Origin: Kiritimatiellia bacterium
GTDB taxonomy: Bacteria; Verrucomicrobiota; Kiritimatiellia; RFP12; UBA1067
NCBI GenBank assembly: GCA_016303225.1
Contig: JAEDMC010000057.1
Span: 1 to 14,995, forward strand
Reading direction: 5' to 3'
Length of the DNA: 14,995 nucleotides
The notes under the pieces were generated by a model that was given only the letters and a program-made list of their open reading frames with translations, ran no database searches and had not been told where the DNA came from. Below, one piece after another: positions 1 to 8,185 of the stretch; within the stretch, counting starts at the first letter, position 1, and each line of letters starts with the position of its first letter. The position numbers and the translations under genes are program-made.

Positions 1-22
1 ACGCTTCACGCCGGAATCGGTG

Positions 23-58
23 TCAAACAGACCCACAGTTATGCACGAAGCCTCTCAT
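23..58 (-). CDS. Possible 11-residue leader peptide
   Basis: An AAAGGA ribosome binding site (67-72) sits 8 bases ahead of an ATG (58), and the frame reads MRGFVHNCGSV before a TGA. It lies 70-80 bases downstream of a good promoter, which suits a short leader peptide. A second frame opens within it at a GTG (36) and stays open to the window edge (VGLFDTDSGVKR), so the real downstream gene may begin there by coupled or alternative initiation. A sequencing frameshift joining the two frames is the other explanation. No family is recognised. Confidence 0.25.
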   Translation of the reverse strand: MRGFVHNCGSV

Positions 59-136
59 TTCTCGTATCCTTTCTGTTGTTTAGATTTCCGAGCTTTGTTG
101 TTAATCGAATCCACAGCAGCTTCTTATGGCGCAATC

Positions 137-165
137 ATTGTACCATACGGTCCAACGCCGCGCAA
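137..165 (-). promoter_or_regulatory. Sigma-70-type promoter, leftward, for a gene off the left edge
   Basis: On the minus strand, TTGCGC (160-165, 4 of 6 matches to TTGACA) is followed by exactly 17 bases and then TACAAT (137-142). A TG one base upstream of the -10 gives an extended -10. The predicted start of transcription is near 130, leaving about 70 bases of leader before the first well-spaced ATG at 58. The layout matches the promoter of the ATPase operon (17-bp spacer, extended -10), which supports a common housekeeping sigma factor. It is independent of the operon that ends at 314. Confidence 0.55.
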
Positions 166-313
166 CAGCAACTCATCTCTCTGTAGCAAAATCAACTATT
201 CGCCGCTTAGTCAAATGCAGTCAATTGCTTCCCCAATGTCCGTACAGGACGCTCTTCTCGACATCGTAGAAGAACGAGAATCCTGCGCAGCTCGGATACC
301 CGTCACCAGTTTC

Positions 314-3001
314 TCAAGCTTCAGAACGGCACGACCGCTTGTCTGCCATCTTCCGCGCACTGGCCCCTGCCTCGGGAATCTTACGGTAGCGAACCTTGAA
401 CAGCTTGAGGGCACGTCCTCCGACGGCGAAACCGCAGCCCTTGCGCCGAGGCGAGAAGTGTTCTTTGAGATGATCGGAATCGTCCAGCACAAGCTTGCCG
501 TCGAACCAAACCGAAATTCGCTGTCCGTTGACGGCGACGCACAGTTCGTGCCGACTCCCTTTGCCTTTGTCAAGCTTCCAGTTGAGCCGATCGCCGTAAT
601 CCTTGCCGTTCCAGCCAACTCCGTACGCAGAGAAGACGGGTCTCGTTCCATCCTCCTTCGTCCACCGCATGGCAACGTTGATCGACGGATGTCCTCGCGG
701 CACTCCGTTCTCGTCGTCCCCGAGCCACTTGTTGTCCAACCGCAAAGTGATATCGTTCTTCGTCTCAAACGAAACTTCAACCTCATAGTTTGCCGGCAGG
801 GGATTTATCGCAGCGATGTCACCGTTCTTCGTCTCGCAGCATGTCTTGTGGAAAGTCCAATCCGTTGAAAGGTTTGACGAAGCATAGCAACCTTTCCACC
901 CCGGGAAACCTGGCTCGAGGGACATTTCAATCCATTCGCCGTCCTCTGATTTTTCCGAGCCGATTTGCGCCATGCGACGCTTGACAACCTTCTGTTCAGC
1001 GGGTGTCAGCTCATCAAGTTTCAGCGAAAGCGGCGTCAGCAGTTCCAAGGTCTTGATCCTGTACGTGTCGGCAACCTCCTGTTTGCCGTCCAGATTGCAC
1101 TGACAGAACTTTTCAAGAGCAATCAGAGCAGCGGAATGAGGACCTCCCACAGCTGAAAGCACCAATTCCTGCTGCTCGTTAAGCACATAGCCCTGGCGGA
1201 CAAACTGCCGCGGACATCCATCAAGCAGTTCACGCTTCCGCCTTGCCGCCTCTTCCCAATCCCCCGTTGTCCAGAACATCTCCACAAGGCCCTCTCGCGC
1301 GGCACCGTTTGCAGCGCAGCCCGCACATTCGTCGGAAATGACATATTCCATGCCCTTCACATAACGCTTCCGCATCTCGAGGTCCGCAAAGACACGCTTT
1401 GCCGGATCCCTCACCCCAGCCAGCTTCTGCTCGTCGTCAATGGTTCGAAGCGTACACGCTGCAAAAAAGGGCAACCTCGTGTCAAAGCGCTGCGTATTCC
1501 ACACGGCATCGGAAAGTTTTCGGAGATCCTCAACGCTGCCACCCCACCTGAGAAGCATATGAAACCGATACGTACCCCAGGCGTCCGAGTTGTCGACCTC
1601 GCGCAACAACACCTCGGCGAACCATCGGTCCGTCTCCGCCCGATCGCACTGGGGAGCGACAATATCCAAAAGCAAGACGGCGGCATCTGGAAACTCAGGG
1701 TGCAGCTCATGCGCCTTGAGCGCCTTTGCCTTCGCTTTTTCCAAATGCTCGGCAAATCCTCTCCACCCCTCCTCCGTGACCGAGTTCGCGAAACCGCCGC
1801 CTCGGTCCCGCCAAGCCGCCAACCGTTCGGCCTCGGCATCAGCCAACAGCGCGATCCACGGATCCGCCCCCGGTTCGCGCGCCACCGCCGGACACCCGAT
1901 AATCGACCTCACCGTGCGCAAGTCCTGCGGGCGTTCCTTCGTCGCCGCGAAGAGCGCACGGTCGGCAATCGCCAAACCCTCTTTGTCCACCGTCACCACC
2001 GCGAACAAATGCAAGGCCAACGCCGATCCTCCGCGCAGTTCGCTTCCCAGCGCTTGCAGACGAGCGCTCAGCGCTTTCGGTCTGCAACCGGTATGGTTCG
2101 TGACCCACGCACAAAAATCACCCTGTGCCGCCAAGCTTCGCACCGTCAGGTTCGAACAACCTGCCGCGACCAGCTTGCCTGCAAGCTCATAGGGAACCGA
2201 CAGCCGGAATTCGAGCGTACTGCCGGAACTCGGCTCCCACAATGCGTCCGCCACGGCATCGGCCAGTTCGCCCATCTCCTTCGCAAACAGTCCCTCCGTC
2301 GGCATCGCCAGCTCCCGTCGCACGTACGGACGGAACTGCTCGGTGAAATACTTCCATGCCGTCGGCAACGTCGCATTCGTCTGCACACACGCGACCCACG
2401 GCTCCATATGCTCGATGCCATGCCAGCGTCCGTCATTCGGCACGGGGAATTCCTTCTCCAGCCGCTCCTTCAGCGCCTCGCCGTCCTTCTGCATGTCGGC
2501 ATCGTACTTGTTAAGGACGTCCTCGATCGGCTTGATGTACTTCTTGATGTCCGGCGCCTCCTTGATGCCGCGCTCCAGCGTCTTGAGATACTTCTTCGGT
2601 CCACCCTTCGCGTAGCCGCCCTTATACACGACCTCGCCCTTCGCGTCCAGCACCAGCACCGTCGGGAAGCCGCGGACTTTGTACTTCTCCACCAGTTTCG
2701 GATTCTGCTTCTTCGCCTTCGCGCTCAAAAGCCCCTCGTCCTGCGGCGAATCGACCATCAGGAGCACATATTCGTTCGTCGCCAAGCTGCGGAACTGCTC
2801 GGTGTCGAAGACCTCCTTGTCGAGCTTCTTGCACCAGCCGCACCAGTCGCTGCCGGAGAAATCCGCAAGCACCAGCTTATTCTCAGCCGCTGCTCGCTCG
2901 AGCGCCGCGTCATAGTCGTCCGTCCATCCTGCCGGAGTAGACGTCATCGCCTGTGACAAAGTCGCCACGGCGCAAAAGACAGCCAATGCCAGATGTTTCA
3001 T
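314..3001 (-). CDS. Exported thioredoxin-fold protein with helical-repeat solenoid and LamG-like tail
   Basis: An 895-residue protein with a signal peptide (residues 1-19: MKH, hydrophobic core, cleavage near SQA). Residues 25-145 are a thioredoxin-like domain of the kind often fused to exported proteins: DFSGSDWCGWCKKL puts the CXXC at C54/C57, and RGFPTVLVLD carries the cis-proline at 113. It is likely a periplasmic thiol oxidoreductase or isomerase. Residues about 150-680 are an alpha-helical, TPR-like solenoid with the block DPWIA (380) and HPEFPDA (434) that also occurs in the gene just upstream. Residues about 690-875 are beta-rich (EVEVSF, ISVWFDGK, FAVGGRALKLFKVRYR) and resemble LamG/DUF1080 sandwiches. 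It starts 18 bases after the preceding stop with a purine-rich GGAAGGG site, so it is probably the last gene of its operon. Substrate unknown. Extra cysteines in the solenoid (C559, C562, C633, C635) could be redox active. Confidence 0.85.
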   Translation of the reverse strand: MKHLALAVFCAVATLSQAMTSTPAGWTDDYDAALERAAAENKLVLADFSGSDWCGWCKKLDKEVFDTEQFRSLATNEYVLLMVDSPQDEGLLSAKAKKQNPKLVEKYKVRGFPTVLVLDAKGEVVYKGGYAKGGPKKYLKTLERGIKEAPDIKKYIKPIEDVLNKYDADMQKDGEALKERLEKEFPVPNDGRWHGIEHMEPWVACVQTNATLPTAWKYFTEQFRPYVRRELAMPTEGLFAKEMGELADAVADALWEPSSGSTLEFRLSVPYELAGKLVAAGCSNLTVRSLAAQGDFCAWVTNHTGCRPKALSARLQALGSELRGGSALALHLFAVVTVDKEGLAIADRALFAATKERPQDLRTVRSIIGCPAVAREPGADPWIALLADAEAERLAAWRDRGGGFANSVTEEGWRGFAEHLEKAKAKALKAHELHPEFPDAAVLLLDIVAPQCDRAETDRWFAEVLLREVDNSDAWGTYRFHMLLRWGGSVEDLRKLSDAVWNTQRFDTRLPFFAACTLRTIDDEQKLAGVRDPAKRVFADLEMRKRYVKGMEYVISDECAGCAANGAAREGLVEMFWTTGDWEEAARRKRELLDGCPRQFVRQGYVLNEQQELVLSAVGGPHSAALIALEKFCQCNLDGKQEVADTYRIKTLELLTPLSLKLDELTPAEQKVVKRRMAQIGSEKSEDGEWIEMSLEPGFPGWKGCYASSNLSTDWTFHKTCCETKNGDIAAINPLPANYEVEVSFETKNDITLRLDNKWLGDDENGVPRGHPSINVAMRWTKEDGTRPVFSAYGVGWNGKDYGDRLNWKLDKGKGSRHELCVAVNGQRISVWFDGKLVLDDSDHLKEHFSPRRKGCGFAVGGRALKLFKVRYRKIPEAGASARKMADKRSCRSEA

Positions 3002-3019
3002 TTCGTCTTTCCCTTCCTC

Positions 3020-5830
3020 TCATTTCACCTCCACAGGTACGCGCCGAAGGCGGATGCGCTTCACGACAACACCCCCGCCCAGCAGGGCGACATGCGTGTA
3101 TTCGTCGAAGTTGGGGTCCTTCCAAGCCGGCACATACCAGTCGAAGACCGTCTGCCGGTCGTTCACCCACTGCGACAGCCGCTTGTCCTGCACCCGTACG
3201 CGCATCGTCACCTTGCCGTTTTTCGGCTGTTCGCCCAGCTCTTCGCCATAGGATGGATTCAGAAACTTCCAGATGGACCTTGAATGCGTACCGACATAAT
3301 ATCCTCCAGCACGGAACATGCCGTTCGTGACCGACACCTGCGCGAACCCGCCGCTCGTCGAACGCGGCACGGGAATGCGCAACGCACACACGCCGCCTTT
3401 CTTGGGATCTGGAAACTCAAGCTCGAGTTCGCATTCGAAATCGGGCGAGATCCGACGCCAGCATTGGGTCGAATGCGCGCTATCACGCGACTTGGGATCC
3501 ATCTTCGTATCGAGCGCGAACCCGCCGCCGGCAGCTTTCTTCAGGTACGTCCCGCAAAACCAAAGCGAGCTCTTGGGCGCAATCGCCAGTTCACGCCACT
3601 CGTCATCAAGCGAGAACGGCACGTCCATCAGCTTCTTGTCATCCTCCTCGTAGACCGCCGGATCGCGCCCCTGCATTATGGCGATGCGCTTGAGCGTGTT
3701 CGTGACATAAAGCGCCTCATGGAAGCCGAGTTTCGGACCCCGTCCACGACGCTCGAGCTCGGTCCGCGCAACGTCGACCGCCCCCGTGCGAATGTTGCGC
3801 TCGACTTCGATCAAACTGGTATCCGCCACCGAAAAGAGCTCTCGCACATCCTTCACCGGATCGGGCGTGTAGGATGCGTCAGTCCTGAACTTTCGTCCGT
3901 ACTCGATCGTCTTCTCCCAATCGCCTCCGGCATAGGTCGCGTTGCAGAGCTTGAACGCCGCCGTGCCGCGCATCCGCGAGACCGCGTTCGCATTCGTCAC
4001 CTGCGTGAGCGCCAGACGGACGATCTCCTCGCGCAAATCCTGACCCTTCAGCTCCCTTGCGCTTCCCCACGGCATCATGTCGACGACAAACGCCGTCAGC
4101 ATCGTATCGTGACGCTCACACGCCTTGTATGTCTCGATGAGCGACGACTTGCCAACGCCGAAACCTCCGATCATCTCGCCGCGCATCAGCCGATACGTCT
4201 GCGGATTGTCGATCTCCGCTTGATAGACATGCCCCATCCACAGGTCAGTCGCACGGACATTGCCGAGCTTCCACTCGCAGATCATCGCACCGGTCGGTCC
4301 CTCCGGCAACTCGGGATGCATCTGCCACGCCTTGCTGTAGAGTTCGCGCGCCTTCACCCAATGCGGGCGCACCTTTGTCTCCCACACCTCCTTGTCCCTT
4401 GGCCGCATATGTCCGCCGACATCCCATCCGCGGTCCGCCTCCAGATCGGCCCGCACGACGGCGGCAATCCACGGATCGGCCTTGCTCGCTTCGAGCTGCC
4501 TGACAAGATTCGCGCGGTCGGCATCCCAGAATCCCGCAAACTCGGAATTGCAGTCCTGATGGCTTTCGGCCACGATCGGAGCCAGCAGATAGTGAATCGC
4601 GCGCGTGATCTCCGGCTCTGCGGCGTATTTCTCGAACAGCGCAACCGCCGCCTGCGTCAGGTTGGTCGCATCAGGAGAATGAATCGTCTCGTCACTATGA
4701 CTCCTCTGATTCTTCATGGCCCGCGTCCACGCCGAGAGGAAACGCGGCACCGAGGCCTCGTCGCCCAGCTCGGCGTCGAGCCGGTCCAAAGTCGCCAGCG
4801 CGTCCTTCTTCTCCTGCTGAAGAGCGACAATGACGCGCAACGTCGGATCGACAAGGGGCAATGCGCGAAGATCGCGCGGCTTCATCCCCATGTCTCGCGA
4901 CACCTGCCAGCGCAGATTGTCCAGAAAGGTGGCATGTCCCCTCCCTGTCTTTTCCCACAAGCCGTCCAGTACTCGTCCCACGGCTTCGGGGAACTTCGCG
5001 AGCTTAGGATTCGACGCGTCCGGTCCCTGTTTGAACCGGTCAACGATCTCGCGCTCGAGGAACGGGCGCAGCACCTCGCGGTTGAATCGCGCCCAAGTAC
5101 GGATATCCGGATCATCATGGACGGCCTTCGCCCAGTCCGCCGTATCGGCAAATCCCTTCCAGAGTCCGGCCGACGATTCAGGACGCAGCCTACGTTCCGC
5201 TTTCACGAACTGGTCGATCGGTTGTCCGTCGATCTCAATTCCCGTCAGCACGATGCGTCCTCCGCCCACGCGATAGACCGCAACCATCCGTCCAGACCCC
5301 GAATTGATTGCATCCTCCGCCTCAGCCGCCAGGCGTTCGCTAATGAAGTATCGGCTCGGCAGCTCCGCCGTTCCCTTGACGCCCGAAGCCCGCCGCCGCT
5401 TCTCGAAGGCCTTCCTGTCCTCCTTCTCGCGCCGATCCGAATAGGAGAGCACGAAGGTTGGGCTGACGGACTTCACCCGCGTCCAGACGCCAGTACCACT
5501 CGGCTCATCCGCACAGGCGACGATACGCGAAAGTCCGCGCCGCCCGCCCTGCGGATCAATCCTGATCCACCGATCCGACAAGGTGCGGAAGTCCTCTTCC
5601 CGTACGTCATCGCCAAGGCCGAAGACCGAGAGGTCCGTAAACTCTGCCGTCACGCTGACCCGAAGATACTTGCCGCGGAACGGATCGTGCGGATCATAGG
5701 CCTGACATGCGAACCGACATTCGACGCCTTCTCGCAGCAACCGCTCGTTTCGGTCCGCAAAGTAGCCGATCACCCCCAGCTGAGCAACCAGCGTCACCAG
5801 AGCCACGGCGACAAGGAGAATCCGCTTCAT
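3020..5830 (-). CDS. GDYXXLXY-domain protein fused to a giant solenoid and LamG-like tail
   Basis: 936 residues from the ATG at 5830. That start overlaps the preceding stop as ATGA and gives a clean MKRILLVAVALVTLVAQLGV membrane anchor or signal; a start further upstream would add a basic, non-conserved extension. Residues 30-205 match the GDYXXLXY family layout: YDPHDPFRGKYLRVSV (45-60), LPSRYF (158-163), then VAVYRVGGGRIVLTGIEIDGQP. The signature is degenerate (GKY...V.V in place of GDY...L.Y). The family is normally about 170-200 residues; here about 700 more follow: a helical solenoid (210-750) containing DPWIA (452-456) and HPELPE (505-510), and a beta-sandwich tail (790-930). GDYXXLXY genes typically sit beside DUF2157/DUF4401 membrane proteins, as here. 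Function unknown; probably anchored in the inner membrane and facing the periplasm. Confidence 0.8.
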   Translation of the reverse strand: MKRILLVAVALVTLVAQLGVIGYFADRNERLLREGVECRFACQAYDPHDPFRGKYLRVSVTAEFTDLSVFGLGDDVREEDFRTLSDRWIRIDPQGGRRGLSRIVACADEPSGTGVWTRVKSVSPTFVLSYSDRREKEDRKAFEKRRRASGVKGTAELPSRYFISERLAAEAEDAINSGSGRMVAVYRVGGGRIVLTGIEIDGQPIDQFVKAERRLRPESSAGLWKGFADTADWAKAVHDDPDIRTWARFNREVLRPFLEREIVDRFKQGPDASNPKLAKFPEAVGRVLDGLWEKTGRGHATFLDNLRWQVSRDMGMKPRDLRALPLVDPTLRVIVALQQEKKDALATLDRLDAELGDEASVPRFLSAWTRAMKNQRSHSDETIHSPDATNLTQAAVALFEKYAAEPEITRAIHYLLAPIVAESHQDCNSEFAGFWDADRANLVRQLEASKADPWIAAVVRADLEADRGWDVGGHMRPRDKEVWETKVRPHWVKARELYSKAWQMHPELPEGPTGAMICEWKLGNVRATDLWMGHVYQAEIDNPQTYRLMRGEMIGGFGVGKSSLIETYKACERHDTMLTAFVVDMMPWGSARELKGQDLREEIVRLALTQVTNANAVSRMRGTAAFKLCNATYAGGDWEKTIEYGRKFRTDASYTPDPVKDVRELFSVADTSLIEVERNIRTGAVDVARTELERRGRGPKLGFHEALYVTNTLKRIAIMQGRDPAVYEEDDKKLMDVPFSLDDEWRELAIAPKSSLWFCGTYLKKAAGGGFALDTKMDPKSRDSAHSTQCWRRISPDFECELELEFPDPKKGGVCALRIPVPRSTSGGFAQVSVTNGMFRAGGYYVGTHSRSIWKFLNPSYGEELGEQPKNGKVTMRVRVQDKRLSQWVNDRQTVFDWYVPAWKDPNFDEYTHVALLGGGVVVKRIRLRRVPVEVK

Positions 5831-7245
5831 TCCGCAGCCCTCCTTTTCTTCCAAATCAGCAAGGCGACCGTTGCACCGACCAGCACGAGACCGCACCCCG
5901 CCAGCACCCCCGCTTTTGCCAGGAAACTCCAAGTCGGCATGAAGAACCGCCCCACGACCAGATTCAGCAACAGGAACGCACCAAGGTCGAATGTGGCAAC
6001 CTCAAGCTTGCGAAGCCCCCAGACGATCAGCGCAACCGCCAACGCCAGCGGCACCCCGATGCAGACAAACTGATTCGCCACGACCTCAAAGCTCATGGTG
6101 CCCCACAGCCAGCAGACGGGAAGCGAAACCAAGACCGCCAGCACGCGTCCCATGAACGACCACAGCGGCAAGAGCCGCGAACGTCCGGCCAGCATCAATC
6201 CAACGCAAACCGCGACATCAATGAGATAACTGGTCGTCATCCCCACCTCAAACGGCATGCGAACGGCCGTACCGAGACAGCCCAAAACGGCAAAGGCGCT
6301 TATGACCTGCGCAGTCATCAGCGACGCGCGGGGTGGCCTTCGCCGCAGGAAATCGGCATACACCAAAGCCGACGCAGCTAAAGTCACCATGAAGAGTCCC
6401 GCCGAATCCCGCGCAAGCGATGCGAACGCAATCGGCAACGCCAGGGCCAGCACCACCGACCGCGTCACGCCCAGAATCGGCAAGGTCAGCCAGCCGAACG
6501 CCAGCCACAGCACCGTCATCTCGTCCGTCAGTTGATAGGTCTGCGAAACCGTCGCAATGCCCGCGCCAACCGCCAACGCCCAGAGAATTGCGAGCGGTTC
6601 CCAGAAGAACAGACTCTTCGTCCGTCGCAATGTCCCCACGAGTGCCGCCACGCCGCAGGCCGCAATCGGCAACGCCGAGAGTCCCACCCGAGCAAGGCGT
6701 CCGACCGAAAGAACATTCGCGGCAAAAAAGGCAATGATGCCCAGCCCGACCAGCAACGCGCCAACGCCCGCCGCGAGCATCAGTCCCCACGGCGCCGAAA
6801 CGAGGAAGGCCCGCTCGTAGTCACCAACCACACCCTCGCCCTCAATGCGGCCCGGATGTGCGAACGAGACCTTGAGCCGGATTTCCTCCAAGTCAATGCT
6901 CGACACCGTGTCGACGATCCAGCTCCGATCAGTAAAGGAGCGAGACGCCGTAAAGGCGTTCCAGAGCTGATAGACGCGCGGACCGACCATCAGCTCGCGT
7001 GACGAGGAGGGGACGGCAAACGGCGACACGGGGACGATGAGACGTCCCGCCGCGCCGCGGTCCTCGGCAATCAGCGCGACGAACGGACGCGCCACATCGG
7101 CGAAGATCCGGATCTCGCCGATTTTCACGTCCCCGTCAAACGCCGCGTCTCCGCGTGCGCGTTCGATTTCCAGTCGCCTCGGCAGGACGGCGCGACCAGC
7201 ACCGCCGCAAAACGCAGCCCAGACCTTTTCAAACGCCTCGTTCAT
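5827..7245 (-). CDS. DUF2157-type polytopic membrane protein with a novel N-terminal domain
   Basis: 472 residues from the ATG at 7245, chosen because it overlaps the upstream stop as ATGA; the frame extends upstream to 7296, but that would overlap the preceding gene by 55 bases. Residues 1-145 are soluble and unlike the helical N-terminus usual in DUF2157; they include GEIRIFADVARPFVALI (43-60), LIVPVSPF (69-76) and YQLWNAFTASR (92-102). From residue 152 there are about ten hydrophobic helices. VSQTYQLTDEM near 233-243, followed by W and LP residues, is the DUF2157 hallmark, and VGRFFMPTWSF near 431 matches the last-helix motif of the DUF2157/DUF4401 families. It lies between a sigma-like gene and a GDYXXLXY gene. 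I infer that the cytoplasmic N-terminal domain could bind the sigma-like protein, but nothing in the sequence proves this. Confidence 0.75.
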   Translation of the reverse strand: MNEAFEKVWAAFCGGAGRAVLPRRLEIERARGDAAFDGDVKIGEIRIFADVARPFVALIAEDRGAAGRLIVPVSPFAVPSSSRELMVGPRVYQLWNAFTASRSFTDRSWIVDTVSSIDLEEIRLKVSFAHPGRIEGEGVVGDYERAFLVSAPWGLMLAAGVGALLVGLGIIAFFAANVLSVGRLARVGLSALPIAACGVAALVGTLRRTKSLFFWEPLAILWALAVGAGIATVSQTYQLTDEMTVLWLAFGWLTLPILGVTRSVVLALALPIAFASLARDSAGLFMVTLAASALVYADFLRRRPPRASLMTAQVISAFAVLGCLGTAVRMPFEVGMTTSYLIDVAVCVGLMLAGRSRLLPLWSFMGRVLAVLVSLPVCWLWGTMSFEVVANQFVCIGVPLALAVALIVWGLRKLEVATFDLGAFLLLNLVVGRFFMPTWSFLAKAGVLAGCGLVLVGATVALLIWKKRRAAE

Positions 7246-8069
7246 CGCCGTCCCTCCAATTCCCGATGCAACTCGACTGGCAGTGCCGCCGAACACCGCT
7301 CCAATAGAACATCGCCAAAAGTGACGTCCGACGCCGTTTCCAACATCTCAAGTTCTTTTCTCAGCGATGCCATCACACGATCGCGCACAACGTACGCCTG
7401 ACTCTTGCCGCACTTGAGCGCCTTCAACACCACCGCATCCGTCAGCGGCACGTTCATTGCGACGACATAGACAATGAGCGCAATCTGTTCTCGCGTCAGC
7501 GAAACGGACTCCGCGAGACGGGCGAGAAGCACCTCTACATCGCGAGCAACCTGCGCACGGTCCAGCCGCGACATCGAATCCGTCTCGGCCGCCGCCAGGT
7601 CCGGTCCGAGCGCATCGATGTCCGTGCCGTGTTCCCACACCAACTGCCGGCTGCCGTCCGACCGCCGACATGAATGCGCCCGCCAGCCCTTCAGTACCGA
7701 AATCCAGTCCAGCACGATGTCGCGGATGCGACCGGACCGCGCCCCGAACAGCGTTCCGCAGACGAAGTCGGACATCTTCCTGTTCTCGACCTTCATGCGA
7801 TAGGCGAGATAGGCTTTCAGCGGCTTCTTCGCCTTCCGGTGGCCACGCAAGGTAAAATACGAATCGAAGAACGCGACCGGATCGTCAAAACCGACATCCT
7901 GCCCGTCAAAGCCCATCCTCGCCAGTTGCGCGCGCATGGCGGACACGATTTCGCGTCGCAAGGGGACTGACGACTGTTCCGAGCATCCCGCCACGGAACA
8001 GACGTCAAACCACTCCTGCCATGCGGCATCTCCCGCATACAAGTCTTCTTTCCCAGCATCCGACATCAT
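7242..8069 (-). CDS. Divergent sigma-factor-like DNA-binding protein
   Basis: 275 residues with no signal or membrane segment. Residues about 62-125 (DDPVAFFDSYF, KKPLKAYLAYRM, FVCGTLFGARSGRIRDIVLDW) have the spacing of sigma region 2, including the KP.KAYL helix and an aromatic/basic segment. Residues about 188-243 (VSLTREQIALIVYVVAMN, then CGKSQAYVVRDRVMASLRKEL) resemble the sigma region 4 helix-turn-helix with its S...Y..R...SLR recognition helix. The residue match to canonical ECF factors is weak, so it may be a sigma-derived regulator. An AUGAUG double start follows GAGG; the second ATG (8066) has the better spacing of 7 bases. Its stop overlaps the next start (ATGA), so it is made together with the membrane protein. 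The alternative is a transcription factor with an unrelated helix-turn-helix. Confidence 0.55.
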   Translation of the reverse strand: MMSDAGKEDLYAGDAAWQEWFDVCSVAGCSEQSSVPLRREIVSAMRAQLARMGFDGQDVGFDDPVAFFDSYFTLRGHRKAKKPLKAYLAYRMKVENRKMSDFVCGTLFGARSGRIRDIVLDWISVLKGWRAHSCRRSDGSRQLVWEHGTDIDALGPDLAAAETDSMSRLDRAQVARDVEVLLARLAESVSLTREQIALIVYVVAMNVPLTDAVVLKALKCGKSQAYVVRDRVMASLRKELEMLETASDVTFGDVLLERCSAALPVELHRELEGRR

Positions 8070-8185
8070 CTACCCTCACCAGAGAATAAGACCATGCGTT
8101 ACCGTTTTCCACATTGCCTGCAACCCGCCCACTTCTGCATCTATTCTCCGCAAACAGTTGTTCAGAACTCATATTTTGGCCTCCC
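8070..8185. other. Intergenic gap ahead of the sigma-like operon
   Basis: 116 bases separate the membrane-protein stop (8186) from the sigma-like start. On the minus strand TGGAAA, 17 bases, then TATTCT could be a weak promoter, but it would leave only about 14 bases of leader, so I do not assert it. GTTCTGAAC near 8160-8170 is a tiny perfect palindrome. No terminator with a U-tract is visible, so read-through from the ATPase operon is possible. Confidence 0.4.

Larger units (their letters stand above)
1..313. other. Non-coding end region with a leftward promoter
   Basis: This region lies between the stop of the thioredoxin-fold gene and the window edge. I find no substantial gene in it. It carries a good leftward promoter, about 70 bases of likely 5' leader, and a strong ribosome binding site in front of a very short ORF (separate entries). 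A small hairpin just after the stop, near 260-280 (arms CTTCT/AGAAG on the minus strand, one bulge), lacks a U-tract, so I do not call it a terminator. A plus-strand reading frame starting at 20 crosses the region, but most of it is antisense to the thioredoxin gene and it does not look like a real protein. Confidence 0.6.

Noticed and set aside
250..285. Hairpin after the thioredoxin-fold gene as a terminator
   Set aside because: Short bulged stem and no U-tract on the minus strand.
4145..4170. P-loop-like GGFGVGKS in the GDYXXLXY-solenoid protein
   Set aside because: It lies in a periplasmic-facing helical repeat region, has no Walker B partner and no ATPase context; a chance match.
3284..6073. 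A 929-codon open frame on the plus strand opposite the GDYXXLXY gene, and a similar 465-codon frame at 1559-2956
   Set aside because: Both are antisense to convincing exported proteins, rich in R, H and P with no recognisable motif, and arise because GC-rich codon use leaves few stops in the opposite frame.
8100..8150. TGGAAA-17-TATTCT as promoter of the sigma-like operon
   Set aside because: Only 4 of 6 in each box and too close to the ribosome binding site; kept as unproven.
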